Source of the DNA: Burkholderiales bacterium
GTDB lineage: Bacteria; Pseudomonadota; Gammaproteobacteria; Burkholderiales; Burkholderiaceae_C
Direction of reading: 5' to 3'
NCBI GenBank assembly: GCA_017302655.1
Contig: JAFLDE010000005.1
Coordinates: 1 to 64,000 of the forward strand
Length of the DNA stretch: 64,000 nt
Below, one piece after another: positions 50,066 through 60,839 of this stretch; position 1 is the stretch's first letter, and the number at the start of each line of letters is the position of its first letter. Under the pieces are notes generated by a model. It saw only the letters and a program-made list of their open reading frames with translations. It was not told the origin of the DNA and ran no database searches. Made by a program: the position numbers and the translations under genes.

Positions 50066-50097
50066 GAGACGGGAAGAACGGCGGACGCAGGCTGGGA

Positions 50098-50910
50098 CTA
50101 GCGCTTCAGCAGCTCGTGCAAGGCGGCCACCGGAATGGCGTAGCTGATGCCACTGGGCGCGCTGAGTGCGCCTTCGCGGCCGGAGCGCGCCAGGCTCATG
50201 CTGAGCACGCCGATGACCTGGCCGCTGTCGATGGCAAACACTGGGCCGCCGCTGTTTCCGGGGTAAGCCACGGCGTCCAACTGGTAGAGCGTGGTGCCAG
50301 CCTCGCGCAACTGGCGGATCGCGGCGGCGGTAAGCTGGCGGGCACTGTTCTGTGGGGGCACGAACTGGGTGACGGCACTCAGCACACCGCGGTGGGTGAC
50401 ATGGCTGAAGCCGAGCAAGCCGCCGATAGGAAAGCCGATGAGGGCGACATCGATGCCCTCCTGCGGCGTGGGCTCGGGCGGCGCCAGGGCGAGCGTGGGC
50501 ACGGGGTTGCCTTCGAGGCGCAGGAGCGCAAGGTCGGTGGCGCGGGACACCGACTGCACACTGGCGGTGCGTTGCTCCCAGCGGCTGCCACCGCGCCACA
50601 CTTGCACGACCAGTTGACGAACCACCCCTGCCGCTGCCGCGTTGGCTGCGGGCGAGCGCTCGCTTGGCAGCAGGGCATCCGGGAGCACATGGGCGGCGGT
50701 GACGACGCTGAGGCCGTCGCCGATCACGAACCCGCTGCCGCGGAACTGGAAGCGAGGGCTGTCCGTTTCGGCATGGGTGCCGACCAGCACCACGGCCGGC
50801 TTGGCGGCCTGCACGAGCTCGGGGAGGCTCGCCGCCGGCAGGGCGCTGGGCGCCAGCAAGGCAAGGGCCAGCAAGGCACGGCGCTGGGGCTGCGCCAAAG
50901 AGAAGCGCAT
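50098..50910 (-). CDS. exported trypsin-like (S1C) serine protease, no PDZ
   Basis: This 270-residue protein has a signal peptide (QRRALLALALLAPSALPA) and a chymotrypsin fold with a complete triad: H74 in TAAHVLP, D126 in RATDLALL, and S220 in YPGNSGGPV. No PDZ domain follows, unlike DegP/HtrA. The ATG at 50910 lies at the prsT stop codon, so translation is probably coupled to prsT. That tie suggests a role in processing PEP-CTERM or EPS envelope proteins, but this is inference. Confidence 0.88.
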   Translation of the reverse strand: MRFSLAQPQRRALLALALLAPSALPAASLPELVQAAKPAVVLVGTHAETDSPRFQFRGSGFVIGDGLSVVTAAHVLPDALLPSERSPAANAAAAGVVRQLVVQVWRGGSRWEQRTASVQSVSRATDLALLRLEGNPVPTLALAPPEPTPQEGIDVALIGFPIGGLLGFSHVTHRGVLSAVTQFVPPQNSARQLTAAAIRQLREAGTTLYQLDAVAYPGNSGGPVFAIDSGQVIGVLSMSLARSGREGALSAPSGISYAIPVAALHELLKR

Positions 50911-50912
50911 CG

Positions 50913-53693
50913 TCAAACTTTGCCGAGCAGCTCCGTGACCTCAGCTTGGCCGGGGTAGCGGTCGCCCAGTTGCTTCACGGCCTGAAGCTCGTCGCGGGCG
51001 GCGTCCTTGCGGCCGGCAGCCAGCAGGCGGCGCGCCAAGTTGACCCGGTAGACGGCGTTGCTGTCGAACTGCAGGGCCTGACGCTGCGCAGCCAGCGCCG
51101 ACTCGTGCTGGCCGGCGGCGGACAAGATGCCGGAGAGCGTGTCGTGCAGAGCCGCCTCACCTGGAGCGAAGCGCTGTGCATCACGCACAAGCTTTTCCGC
51201 GCGCTTGAGATCGCCCTGCTGCTGCAGGATCCAGGCGAGGTTGTTCATGACCAGGGGCTGCTCGGCGTAGATGGCCAGCGAACGCTCGTAATACGAACGG
51301 GCGCCGGCGTTGTCGCGCTGGTTCAGGGCCGAATCGCCCTGGTAGTTGAGCACCGCGTAGTCGCGCGGGTGGTCCTTCACCCAGTCGCGCGCGAAGCTGT
51401 CGGCTTCCGCCTTCTTGCCGCTGACATGCAGCACGCGCAGCAACTTGGCCGGCACATCGGGCAAGGTCGCGTTGCGCGCCAGAGCGCGCCGGTAGGCCGA
51501 CTCGGCCACGCCCCACTGCTGCTGCTGGTACTCGAGGTCGCCCTCGGTGGCGGCGGCATGCGCTTCCAGACCTGGGATGGCGGCTATGTCCTTCACCAGG
51601 CGGCGGGCCTGCTCGACATTGCCGAGTTCGGCCTCGACGAGCACCAGCAAACGCTGCGCAGGGCCGTGGTTGGCGCGCAGGGACACGGCTTTCTTCAGGT
51701 GCGCCAGCGCCTCGCGCGGGCGTTCGCGCTGACGCTCCAGTTCGGCCAATCTCACCAGGGGCTCGGGACTGCTGGGGCGCAGATCGGCCAGCTGCTCCAG
51801 GGTCTTGGCGGCCAGCACCCATTCGCGGCTGCGCAACTGGAGTTCGGCCAGTTGCTCGACCAGGGCTGCCTCGGTGGGCAGTGCGGCCACCGATTGCTGA
51901 GCGGTGGCGAGGGCATCGGCGAGTCGACCTTGGCGTAACTGTGCGGTGGCCAAGGCCTGCCGCACGCGCGCCAGCTGCGGTTGCTGCTTGACCAGTTCCT
52001 TGAGCTCGGCTTCGATGGTGGCGGGCGCTTCGCCGGCTTGCTCGCGCAGGTTCAGCCAGGCCAGACGCGTCACGGCGTTGTCGGGGTCAGCCTTGACGAC
52101 CGCAGCGACGCGCTGCACGGCCCGCTCGGGCTGCTTGGCGGCGAGGTCCTGACGAGCCAGGAAGAGCGCAGCAGGCAGGTACTTGGGGTCGCGCTTGAGG
52201 GCTTCGTGCAAGGCCGCATCGGACTCCTGCAACTTGCCCTGCGCACGCAGCACCTGGGCGCGCAGCATGGGGGCCAAGCCCTTGCCGGGGCTCTTGTGTT
52301 CAATGGCGTCGATGGCCTCGAGCGCCGCGTTCACATCGCCCTTGCGGATGAAGGTGTGCACCAGCGCGAGATCGGCTACCGGGCTTTCGAAGCTGGTGGA
52401 CAGCTCGCGCAACTCGGCCAAGCCACGGGCTTCCTGGCTCTTGTTGTTGAGCTGGCCCAATGCGAGCAGCGTACGGCTGCGCATGTCTTTGGGGTCAAGA
52501 GCGGCGGCCTGGCGGAAGTAATCCTCGGCGCGGCGGGTTTCCCCGAGGAGCAGGTGGGCCTCACCGGCCAGCGCAAGCACGCGGGGGTGCTTCTCGGGCA
52601 GTTCGAGCATGGGTTGCAGGGCTTGCAGCGCGCGGGGCGCATCCTGCAGACGCAGGTAGGTCTGGGTGAGCAGCAGTCGGGCTCGCCAGCCGGAGCCGGG
52701 CAGCGCCAGCGCACGAGCCAAGTGCGATTCGGCCTCGGCATAGCGCTCGCGAAGGTACTCGATCTGTCCAGCCAGCAGCGCGATGCGACCGTCCTCGGGG
52801 GCGATCTTTAGCAGGGCCTGCACTTGCTCGTGCGCGGGATCCAGGCGACCACGCTCCATCTCCATCGTGGCCGATAGGAACTGCAGCACGGGCGGCTTGC
52901 CGACCTGGCCATTGGCGACCTTGAGGGCCGCTTCGGCTGCCACCAGGTCGGGCATGCCAAGCAAATGGCTGATGAGGGCCTGATGCGCCTCCAGCGACTT
53001 GGGCGCGGCGGCGACAGCCTTCTCGTAGGCGCTGCGCGCGGCGGCCGGGTCCTTCTTGTGCACCACTTGCAGATCGCCCAAGAGACGCCAGGCATCGGCC
53101 GATTGGGCGGCGCGTGCGACCAGGGCTTCGGCACGGCGCATGGCGCCGTCCATGTCACCGGCGCCGGCTTCCATGCGCGCCGTATCGACTTCGGCGCTGG
53201 TGTGACCGGGGACCAGCTTCAGGGCCCTGTCCAGCGCAGCGCGGGCCTCGGTGGGCTTGTCAAGCCGCTGCTGCGCGCGTGACAGCAACACCAGCAGGTC
53301 GGCCTGCGCCTTAGGGTCTTGCAGTTCGGTGGCCGCATAGCGCTCGATGAGCTTGCGGGACTCGCGGCCCTCCAGCAGCGCGCGCGCATGCACCGGCACC
53401 AGTTCGGCCTGCGGGTAGCCGGCCGAAGCGGCCTTGTCGAGCTCGACCAAGGCCGCCACGGGGTTGTTCGCGTCCAGCAGCAGGCGGCCCAGCAGGAAGC
53501 GCGCTTCGGCCGAGGTGCCGTCCTTCTGCAGCGCATTCTTCAAATGGATCTGCGCGGCCTTGGCATCGCCGGCGGCGAGGGACTCCTTGGCCTTGCCGAT
53601 CAGTTCAGGGGCGCTGCCGCCACCGCCGCATGCGGCCAGGCCCAAAGCCAGGGAGCAGGCAAGCGCCAAGGTGCTGGTGCGAAGGGTGTTCAC
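50913..53693 (-). CDS. prsT: PEP-CTERM system TPR-repeat lipoprotein PrsT
   Basis: This 926-residue lipoprotein has a signal peptide with lipobox LGLAACGGGG (Cys about residue 22) followed by about twenty TPR-like helical repeats through the whole length. It matches the PrsT family found with exosortase/EPS loci, where it is thought to scaffold export or assembly at the envelope. The start is GTG at 53693 with AGGA upstream. It lies 40 bases downstream of prsR. Confidence 0.92.
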   Translation of the reverse strand: MNTLRTSTLALACSLALGLAACGGGGSAPELIGKAKESLAAGDAKAAQIHLKNALQKDGTSAEARFLLGRLLLDANNPVAALVELDKAASAGYPQAELVPVHARALLEGRESRKLIERYAATELQDPKAQADLLVLLSRAQQRLDKPTEARAALDRALKLVPGHTSAEVDTARMEAGAGDMDGAMRRAEALVARAAQSADAWRLLGDLQVVHKKDPAAARSAYEKAVAAAPKSLEAHQALISHLLGMPDLVAAEAALKVANGQVGKPPVLQFLSATMEMERGRLDPAHEQVQALLKIAPEDGRIALLAGQIEYLRERYAEAESHLARALALPGSGWRARLLLTQTYLRLQDAPRALQALQPMLELPEKHPRVLALAGEAHLLLGETRRAEDYFRQAAALDPKDMRSRTLLALGQLNNKSQEARGLAELRELSTSFESPVADLALVHTFIRKGDVNAALEAIDAIEHKSPGKGLAPMLRAQVLRAQGKLQESDAALHEALKRDPKYLPAALFLARQDLAAKQPERAVQRVAAVVKADPDNAVTRLAWLNLREQAGEAPATIEAELKELVKQQPQLARVRQALATAQLRQGRLADALATAQQSVAALPTEAALVEQLAELQLRSREWVLAAKTLEQLADLRPSSPEPLVRLAELERQRERPREALAHLKKAVSLRANHGPAQRLLVLVEAELGNVEQARRLVKDIAAIPGLEAHAAATEGDLEYQQQQWGVAESAYRRALARNATLPDVPAKLLRVLHVSGKKAEADSFARDWVKDHPRDYAVLNYQGDSALNQRDNAGARSYYERSLAIYAEQPLVMNNLAWILQQQGDLKRAEKLVRDAQRFAPGEAALHDTLSGILSAAGQHESALAAQRQALQFDSNAVYRVNLARRLLAAGRKDAARDELQAVKQLGDRYPGQAEVTELLGKV

Positions 53694-53733
53694 GGGATTC
53701 CTCGGGAAGCAGGTGGGCAGCGCGACGCCAGGC

Positions 53734-55075
<1,342 letters not shown>

Positions 55076-55083
<8 letters not shown>

Positions 55084-57133
55084 GAGGGACGGAGGTTTCG
55101 GTGTGAATATGGAAGAGCGGCAGCAGGAACGTGACAGCACTGCCCTGACCGGGCTCGCTCTGCACCTCCATCTTGCCGCCGAGTTCTTGTACGTACTGCA
55201 GGCTCTCGTAGGCGCCGATTCCCATGCCTTGCTGCTTCGTCGTCTGGAAGGGTTTGAAGAGGCGCTCACGAATGAACTCGGCGCTCATGCCACAGCCTTG
55301 ATCCCTGACTTGCAGTTTCGCGTAGCTGCCAAAGCGCTCAAGCAGCAGTTCCACTGCTTGGGTTTCGTCACTGGCATCGAAGGCGTTCTGCACGGCATGG
55401 CCGATGACGCGCTCGACTCGCGCCTCGTGGCCCCGGGTGGAAAGGGGCTGCTCGATCTGCAACTCCAACCGCCGCCCACGCTGCGCTGCCTCGGCTTGCA
55501 GGCGTTGTGCGATGACCTGCAGTGGCACGCCACTGGCCCCGCTGGCCGGTCGGTCGCCTTCGCGCAGCTGAGTCATCAGTTGGCGCATCTTCTCCAGCGC
55601 GTTCTCCACGGTGTCCATCATGTCGCGACGGAACTCGGGGTTGTCGCCATGCCGCTCGGCATTGCGCATCATCAGCGAGAGTTGGGTGACGATGTTCTTC
55701 AGGTCATGAACGACGAAGGCCGACATGCGGTTGAAGGCCTCAAACTTGCGGGCCTCCAGAAGTTGCTCCGTTGCCCGATGCATGGCCAGATAGCCACTGG
55801 CTTGCGACGCGGCGGAACGCAGCAGATCCAACACCTCCCAGTTCAAGGGGAATGGCGTGCGTGGTTGCGCAAGCACGACCCAGCCTTGCAAGGCCCCGCC
55901 GGTCACCAACGGCACAACAAGCCAGGCATCGCGGTCATCCAACAGCACCTGAGGCACCGGCACCACACCGCTGGGGCTTCGACGCTCGGCGTTCAAATCG
56001 ACGATCCAAGACTTCTCGGCGAGCAAGCGCGCAAAGGCGGAGTCTTCGGGCTCGCGCCAGGAAAAACGGTCGTAGTTCCAGTGCGCAACTTGGACATGGC
56101 CGTCGCTGCCAGAGCGCCAGAGCGCGCCTCCCGGGCTCTCCACCAAGTGTGCGAGCGCGCGAAGCACCGAGCGGGCAGGATCACCTTCGCCGGCACGGTC
56201 GGTCATCGCCGCGGTGAAACGCAGCCACTCCTGCCGGTAGTCGTAGCGGTAGCGCAAGAAATGCTTGCTCAGCCACACCCGCAACCGGGCTCGCATGGAA
56301 GCCGACATCAGGATGACCGCGAGCGACAAGGCTGCGCCCACAGCCAGCAGCAACTGCAGGGCAAGACCCCACTCTCCACCCGTGTAGCGCAACCAGTAGC
56401 CGAGCGCAGCCACCAAGAGCAGATAACTGCCGGCGAGCAACAGCGCGGCGGAGTGGAAAGCGGCGTCGCGTGAGAGGCCAAAGCGCGATGGCATCCCGCG
56501 CCCACGCACACCCGCGACGAAGAGCAGGGGTAGCCCCAAGGCATGCACCACGGGCCTCAGCGCGACGGCCTGTGCATCCTCGCCTGACAGCAGCACGGAT
56601 TCAGCGAACAGGTACAGGTCAAAGCCGTACATCGCCGCAAGGCCTAGGCAGAGCGGCTTGACATTCCAGCGGTTGTCCTCGGGTGTGCTGCGGTAAAGCT
56701 GCTCCAGAAGCACCAAACCGAGCACCGAAAGACCGAGCCCGGCATATGGGGCGGCGAGCGCGGTCCATCTTCGGGGGAACCAGCGGGCCTCACCGCCCAG
56801 CATGAGCAATAGGGCCAGCAGCGCAACAACCGGCACCAGCCAACGCAGCACCCGTCGGTGGCTGTCAGACTGTTCCAAACCCAGCAGCAGGAACAGTGAC
56901 GCAAGCCATGCCAACTGACGCAGACCGTCAAGCAACAGCGTGGCTGCGCCCACTTCTTCAAATTGACGGAGCCCCCCCCACTGCACCGCCCAGGCCGCCG
57001 AAAGCAAACTGGCCACGGTGAACGCGGCCCAAACCCGGCGGAGCGAATCGGGAGAACGCCCCATGGCACGGGGCAGCAGCCACAAGGCGAGCAGCAGGTA
57101 CGCGCCGCCTGCCAGCCATGCCAGCAAGCTCAT
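55076..57133 (-). CDS. prsK: PEP-CTERM-associated sensor histidine kinase PrsK
   Basis: This 685-residue kinase has a multi-helix membrane region (about residues 1-300, roughly eight transmembrane segments), a GAF-like domain, a phospho-acceptor His in FVVHDLKNIVTQ and an ATPase domain with AVQNAFDASDE, DQGCGM and GMGIGAYESLQYV. It pairs with PrsR. ATG at 57133 begins the first membrane helix; the frame is open to 57193 but that part looks non-coding. Confidence 0.92.
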
Positions 57134-57170
57134 CGAGGTCTCCGCACGAACCGTCTCTGTTTCATCGTTG

Positions 57171-57209
57171 TCCCAAAGCAAAGCGGCGTGCAATGCACGC
57201 CGCCTTTGC
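57171..57209 (-). terminator. Terminator between the sugar transferase and prsK
   Basis: On the minus strand GCGGCGTGC-ATT-GCACGCCGC forms a 9-bp stem, extended by GCAAA/TTTGC with one bulge and followed by TTTGCTTT. It separates the sugar-transferase transcript from prsK. Confidence 0.85.
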
Positions 57210-57226
57210 CTCAGGGCGAGGACTCT

Positions 57227-58612
57227 TCAACGCGCGCCACGCCCTGTCAGCACCACAGCCACTGTCTCCAACAGAATCAGCATATCCAGGAACAACGAGT
57301 GGTTCTTGACGTAGTACAGGTCGTACTGCAACTTGGCTGCGGCGTCTTCCACGGTTGAACCGTAGTCGTAACGCACCTGAGCCCATCCCGTCACTCCGGG
57401 CTTGACGCTGTGACGCACCGCAAAGAACGGAATCTTCTCGACCAACTCATCCACAAAATATTGGCGCTCGGGACGAGGACCCACCATGCTCATTTCGCCA
57501 GCCAGCACGTTGAAAAGTTGTGGCAACTCATCAATGCGGGTGCGACGAATGAAGCGCCCCACACGGGTGACGCGGTCGTCGTTCTTGGTAGCCCAACGTG
57601 GCTTGCCATCTTTCTCGGCATCGGTCCGCATGCTTCGAAACTTGATGACGTTGAACGGCGCGCCGTTCAATCCCACGCGCTCCTGGCGATAGAACACAGG
57701 ACCGCGCGACTCCAACTTCACCGCCAGCGCGGCAAGCAGCATGATCGGTGCGCTGATCACCAGAAGAAGCAGCGAAACCAGGACGTCAGACACGCGCTTG
57801 ACGGCAGTCCGAACAGCCCCTTGATTGAAGCCGTCGCCAAACACAAGCCATCCTGGATTCACATGCTTGAGGCTGATTTGGTGCAAGTTCTTCTCAAAGT
57901 GCGTCGCGATGTCGACCACGCGAATGCCGAACACCTTGCAGTCCAGCAGATCCCGCAGCGGCATGTTGCCGCCGCGACGCTCAGAAAGGGCCACCACGAT
58001 TTCATCCACGCCCATGCGAAGGGCCGTATCGGACAAACCGCCTTCCAAAGCCACCAACTCGGCTCGCGGCACGGAGATTTCGCTTTCTGAGCCGCCAGGG
58101 ACAAAGCCCACGATGCGAGCATGGGGATCCGCTGCACGCAAGCTGGCAGCCACCGATTGGGCAGCAGGGCCGGCGCCGAGGATCAGGATCTTGCTCGCCC
58201 CACGCGAGGGATTCGCCACGTGCGAGGCGTAAACCCGGTGCAACACCACCACGCCCACGGCCACCATCGTCGCTGCAAGCGTCAGATGTCGCGCGGGCAA
58301 GCCTGCGGAGGGCAACAGCGTAACCAGCGCATACGTGATGGGCAAAGCCAATAGCAAAGCCAACAAGGCTCGTGCGCAGGTTTCACTGAGCGTTCGCTTG
58401 GGCGCCGTTTGGTAGAAGCCAGTGGCGCTATTGATCAGGAACACAAACCCTGCGAGCGACAGGCCGTGTGCGGCAGTCACGGGCAGCCAAACGAACTCAG
58501 ACCCACCAACCGCCAAGGAGGCAAGCACCAGCACAGCAACGATCAAGCCGACGTCAAATCCCACCTGCATCACGGTGCGCCTGTGCAGATAGTGATTGAA
58601 GATTCTCAACAT
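57227..58612 (-). CDS. sugar transferase, PEP-CTERM/EPS system type (polyprenyl glycosylphosphotransferase)
   Basis: This 461-residue membrane protein has four N-terminal hydrophobic helices, a Rossmann-like segment (ILILGAGPAAQSV) and a C-terminal bacterial sugar-transferase domain (GPVFYRQERVGLNGAPFNVIKFRSM, RRTRIDELPQLFNVLAGEMS, MVGPRPERQYFV). It attaches the first sugar phosphate to undecaprenyl phosphate for EPS assembly. The layout fits the family known to be associated with PEP-CTERM loci. ATG at 58612 (MLRIFNHYL) matches the family start and has GGGGA upstream; the frame stays open to 58870. Confidence 0.9.
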   Translation of the reverse strand: MLRIFNHYLHRRTVMQVGFDVGLIVAVLVLASLAVGGSEFVWLPVTAAHGLSLAGFVFLINSATGFYQTAPKRTLSETCARALLALLLALPITYALVTLLPSAGLPARHLTLAATMVAVGVVVLHRVYASHVANPSRGASKILILGAGPAAQSVAASLRAADPHARIVGFVPGGSESEISVPRAELVALEGGLSDTALRMGVDEIVVALSERRGGNMPLRDLLDCKVFGIRVVDIATHFEKNLHQISLKHVNPGWLVFGDGFNQGAVRTAVKRVSDVLVSLLLLVISAPIMLLAALAVKLESRGPVFYRQERVGLNGAPFNVIKFRSMRTDAEKDGKPRWATKNDDRVTRVGRFIRRTRIDELPQLFNVLAGEMSMVGPRPERQYFVDELVEKIPFFAVRHSVKPGVTGWAQVRYDYGSTVEDAAAKLQYDLYYVKNHSLFLDMLILLETVAVVLTGRGAR

Positions 58613-58740
58613 GCTTGTCCCCGTTGCTTCGCCACCGACCGGTGCAGGTTCGTGCGCGCTGTTGGCCGCGCTGCTCTTGTCCGTCTTCAGCATTGCGGGC
58701 GGCATGATGCCCCCAGCTTTGCGCCTTGAAAGCCCCCTGT

Positions 58741-58774
58741 TTGGGTGCCCGAGGCCTTGGATCAGGGCACCCAA
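58741..58774. repeat. 10-bp inverted repeat in the sugar-transferase leader
   Basis: TTGGGTGCCC and GGGCACCCAA are perfect complements separated by 14 bases that include the palindrome AGGCCT. No T run follows on the minus strand, so it is not an ordinary terminator. It could be an mRNA hairpin or an operator. Confidence 0.75.
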
Positions 58775-58870
58775 AAGTTGCTTTGGACGGGAAACAAAAT
58801 TGTCTATGCGGACCAGAGCCTTGCCAGCCGATGTCATTGCCAAGCCGTGAAAGGTCACCGCTTCGAGCAA

Positions 58871-58897
58871 TAAAAAGGCCCGCCGAAGCGGGCCTTA
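58871..58897 (-). terminator. Terminator after the substrate-binding protein gene
   Basis: AAGGCCCGC-TTCG-GCGGGCCTT on the minus strand: a perfect 9-bp stem with a stable UUCG-type loop, followed by TTTTTA. It lies 19 bases after the stop codon. Confidence 0.92.
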
Positions 58898-58915
58898 ACT
58901 TGTCAGGTGACTCGG

Positions 58916-60064
58916 TCAGCGAACGACAGCCAATTCCGCGCGCTTGCCACCACGGTAGGTGTACAAGGTCAGTGCACCGTTCTTGATGTCGCCCTTGTTG
59001 TCGAAGGCAATCGTGCCCGTCACGCCTTTGTAACCAGCTGTCTTTGCCAGAACCGGCAGGTATTTGGCGGGCTCAGGCGAGTTGGCCTTGACCATCGCGT
59101 CGGCCATCACCATGAGCGCGTCGTAGACGTATGGCGCATACACCTGCACCTCAGCCTTGTTGCGCTCCTTGAAGCGAACCTTGAAGTCTTCCATGCTCTT
59201 CTTGGCCGCGCCTTCCACCCCGCCGGCCTCGGCGCAGTAAACCTGATCGTCGGCCATCGCGCCTTGGGCCAAGTCAGGCAAGCCCGAAGAGCAAATGCCG
59301 TCACCGCCCACGAACTTGGCGTTGATACCCAGTTGCTTCATCTGGCGAAGCATCGGGCCGGCGACGGCATCCATACCGCCAAAAAATACGATATCGGGGC
59401 TCTTGCCCTTCAAGGTGGTCAGGATGGCTGTGAAGTCAGTGGCCTTGTCGTTCGTGAACTCACGCGCGACCACTTTGCCGCCTGCACCCTTGACGCCCTT
59501 CTCGAACTCATTGGCAACGCCCATGCCATACGCGGTACGGTCATCAATGACCGCAATGGACTTGCCCTTCAGCGTACCTACCGAGTATTTGCCCAACGTG
59601 CCGCCCAAGTGCACGTCGTCGGCCACCACGCGGAAAGTAGTTTTGAACCCTTGACGTGTGAACTGAGGATTCGTCGCAGAGGGACTGATCTGAGGAATGC
59701 CAGCATCGCTGTAGACACGCGAAGCGGGAATTGAAGTGCCCGAGTTCAGGTGACCGATCACGCCATGAACCTTGGAGTCGACCAGTTTCTGGGCGGCTGC
59801 CGTACCTTGCTTCGGATCCCCCGCATCATCTTCCGCAAACAACTTGAAGACGGCCTTCTTGCCCCCGATCTTCACGCCCTTGGCATTCAGATCCTCCACG
59901 GCCATGCGGGCGCCCAGTTCGTTGTCCTTTCCAAGGTGAGCAATTTGCCCACTGGTCGGACCAACATGGCCGATGCGGACTTCAATGGTTTCCTGCGCCC
60001 AGGTCGACTGGGCACCGAGGGCCAGCGCGGCCGCCATCACCACCGAATTCAGCTTGATCTGCAT
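58916..60064 (-). CDS. branched-chain amino acid-type ABC transporter substrate-binding protein
   Basis: This 382-residue periplasmic protein has a signal peptide (MQIKLNSVVMAAALALGAQSTWA) and the two-lobed LivJ/LivK-type fold: EVRIGHVGPTSGQIAHLGKD, GVIGHLNSGTSIPASRVYSDAGIPQISPSATNP, KATDFTAILTTLKGKSPDIVFFGG. Members bind Leu/Ile/Val or other small molecules; the ligand is not predictable here. No permease or ATPase genes lie beside it. AGGAG lies eight bases before the ATG. A terminator follows, so it is probably monocistronic. Confidence 0.9.
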   Translation of the reverse strand: MQIKLNSVVMAAALALGAQSTWAQETIEVRIGHVGPTSGQIAHLGKDNELGARMAVEDLNAKGVKIGGKKAVFKLFAEDDAGDPKQGTAAAQKLVDSKVHGVIGHLNSGTSIPASRVYSDAGIPQISPSATNPQFTRQGFKTTFRVVADDVHLGGTLGKYSVGTLKGKSIAVIDDRTAYGMGVANEFEKGVKGAGGKVVAREFTNDKATDFTAILTTLKGKSPDIVFFGGMDAVAGPMLRQMKQLGINAKFVGGDGICSSGLPDLAQGAMADDQVYCAEAGGVEGAAKKSMEDFKVRFKERNKAEVQVYAPYVYDALMVMADAMVKANSPEPAKYLPVLAKTAGYKGVTGTIAFDNKGDIKNGALTLYTYRGGKRAELAVVR

Positions 60065-60149
60065 GAGACAACTCCTCTTTGTGGAAAAAATTGCGGCCGC
60101 ACGCCGGCCGAGGCGCCGGGACAATACCCCGATTCCCGAGGCAGCCCGA

Positions 60150-60404
60150 TCAGGGCAAACGTGGACCACCCAATGGCAGCGGAGCCGTTTGGTTCGTTTG
60201 GTCTGAAGCCAGCGATGCCAGCAAGCGAGGCATCAATGCGTCCAGCAATTGCTGTTCAAGCTGCGGCTGCACTTCCTGCAACGCCGCGCGAACCAGATTC
60301 GGCAAACGCTGCACGAGCATTTCCTGGAGCTTGGCCTCTGCCTCGGGTTCCGGCAGCACGATGTCTGTCAGGACCGGCAGCTTGCTGATATCCGGCCCGT
60401 TCAT
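60150..60404 (-). CDS. small protein of unknown function downstream of holC
   Basis: This 84-residue protein (MNGPDISKLPVLTDIVLPE...) is predicted all helical after a short strand, with a Leu-rich repeat of QEMLVQRLPNLVRAALQ-like amphipathic helices and a Pro-rich end. No family is recognised. Its ATG overlaps the holC stop (ATGA), so it is probably translated with holC. Confidence 0.7.
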   Translation of the reverse strand: MNGPDISKLPVLTDIVLPEPEAEAKLQEMLVQRLPNLVRAALQEVQPQLEQQLLDALMPRLLASLASDQTNQTAPLPLGGPRLP

Positions 60405-60820
60405 GCGCCCCCAACTTGCACGGCTTCGGTGAGCCAACCTGCCGCTTGGCAGCGACGGTAGCGAGCCCTTGCCGCTTGCCGCTCCTCAAATTCGGTACCA
60501 AACACATCGAACACCCGTTTGGCTTGGAGGCCCTCGAGTTTCAAATCAGTCCCCAAGTTCAGAACCAGGTCAACCGGGAAGCTCGTCTGCGGTTCCTCGC
60601 CAAGCTGCACTCTGCTGCGACGCAACACCGCCTCGCTCGAGGACTGTGTTGCATGTGCGATGAACCCTGGCACCAGCCAGAGCCGATCGCTGAGTCGTTG
60701 CAGTGAATCGCCGTTACCGTACACGCGAACCACCTCACCACGGTCTTGCGCCTTGCTCAACAGCTTGGCCGCGACGGAAAGGGTGTCGCCTGCACAAGCG
60801 TAGAACCGCACGAGATCCAT
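60401..60820 (-). CDS. holC: DNA polymerase III chi subunit
   Basis: This 139-residue clamp-loader accessory protein (links the replisome to SSB) shows the HolC layout: RFYACAGDTLSVAAKLLSKA, VRVYGNGDSLQRLSDRLW, PVDLVLNLG and VFDVFG. The family is divergent. It follows pepA by 19 bases, the usual gene order pepA-holC. Confidence 0.9.
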   Translation of the reverse strand: MDLVRFYACAGDTLSVAAKLLSKAQDRGEVVRVYGNGDSLQRLSDRLWLVPGFIAHATQSSSEAVLRRSRVQLGEEPQTSFPVDLVLNLGTDLKLEGLQAKRVFDVFGTEFEERQAARARYRRCQAAGWLTEAVQVGGA

Positions 60821-60839
60821 GGCGTGCTCGATGCCAGAT

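Larger units (their letters stand above)
58613..58915. other. 303-base intergenic region, leader of the sugar transferase
   Basis: No gene is supported. Going in transcription order (minus strand) it holds the terminator of the substrate-binding protein gene (58871-58897), about 95 bases that must contain the sugar-transferase promoter, a 10-bp perfect inverted repeat (58741-58774) and about 130 bases of leader. I found no sigma-54-type TGGCAC-N5-TTGC element with correct spacing. Confidence 0.55.
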
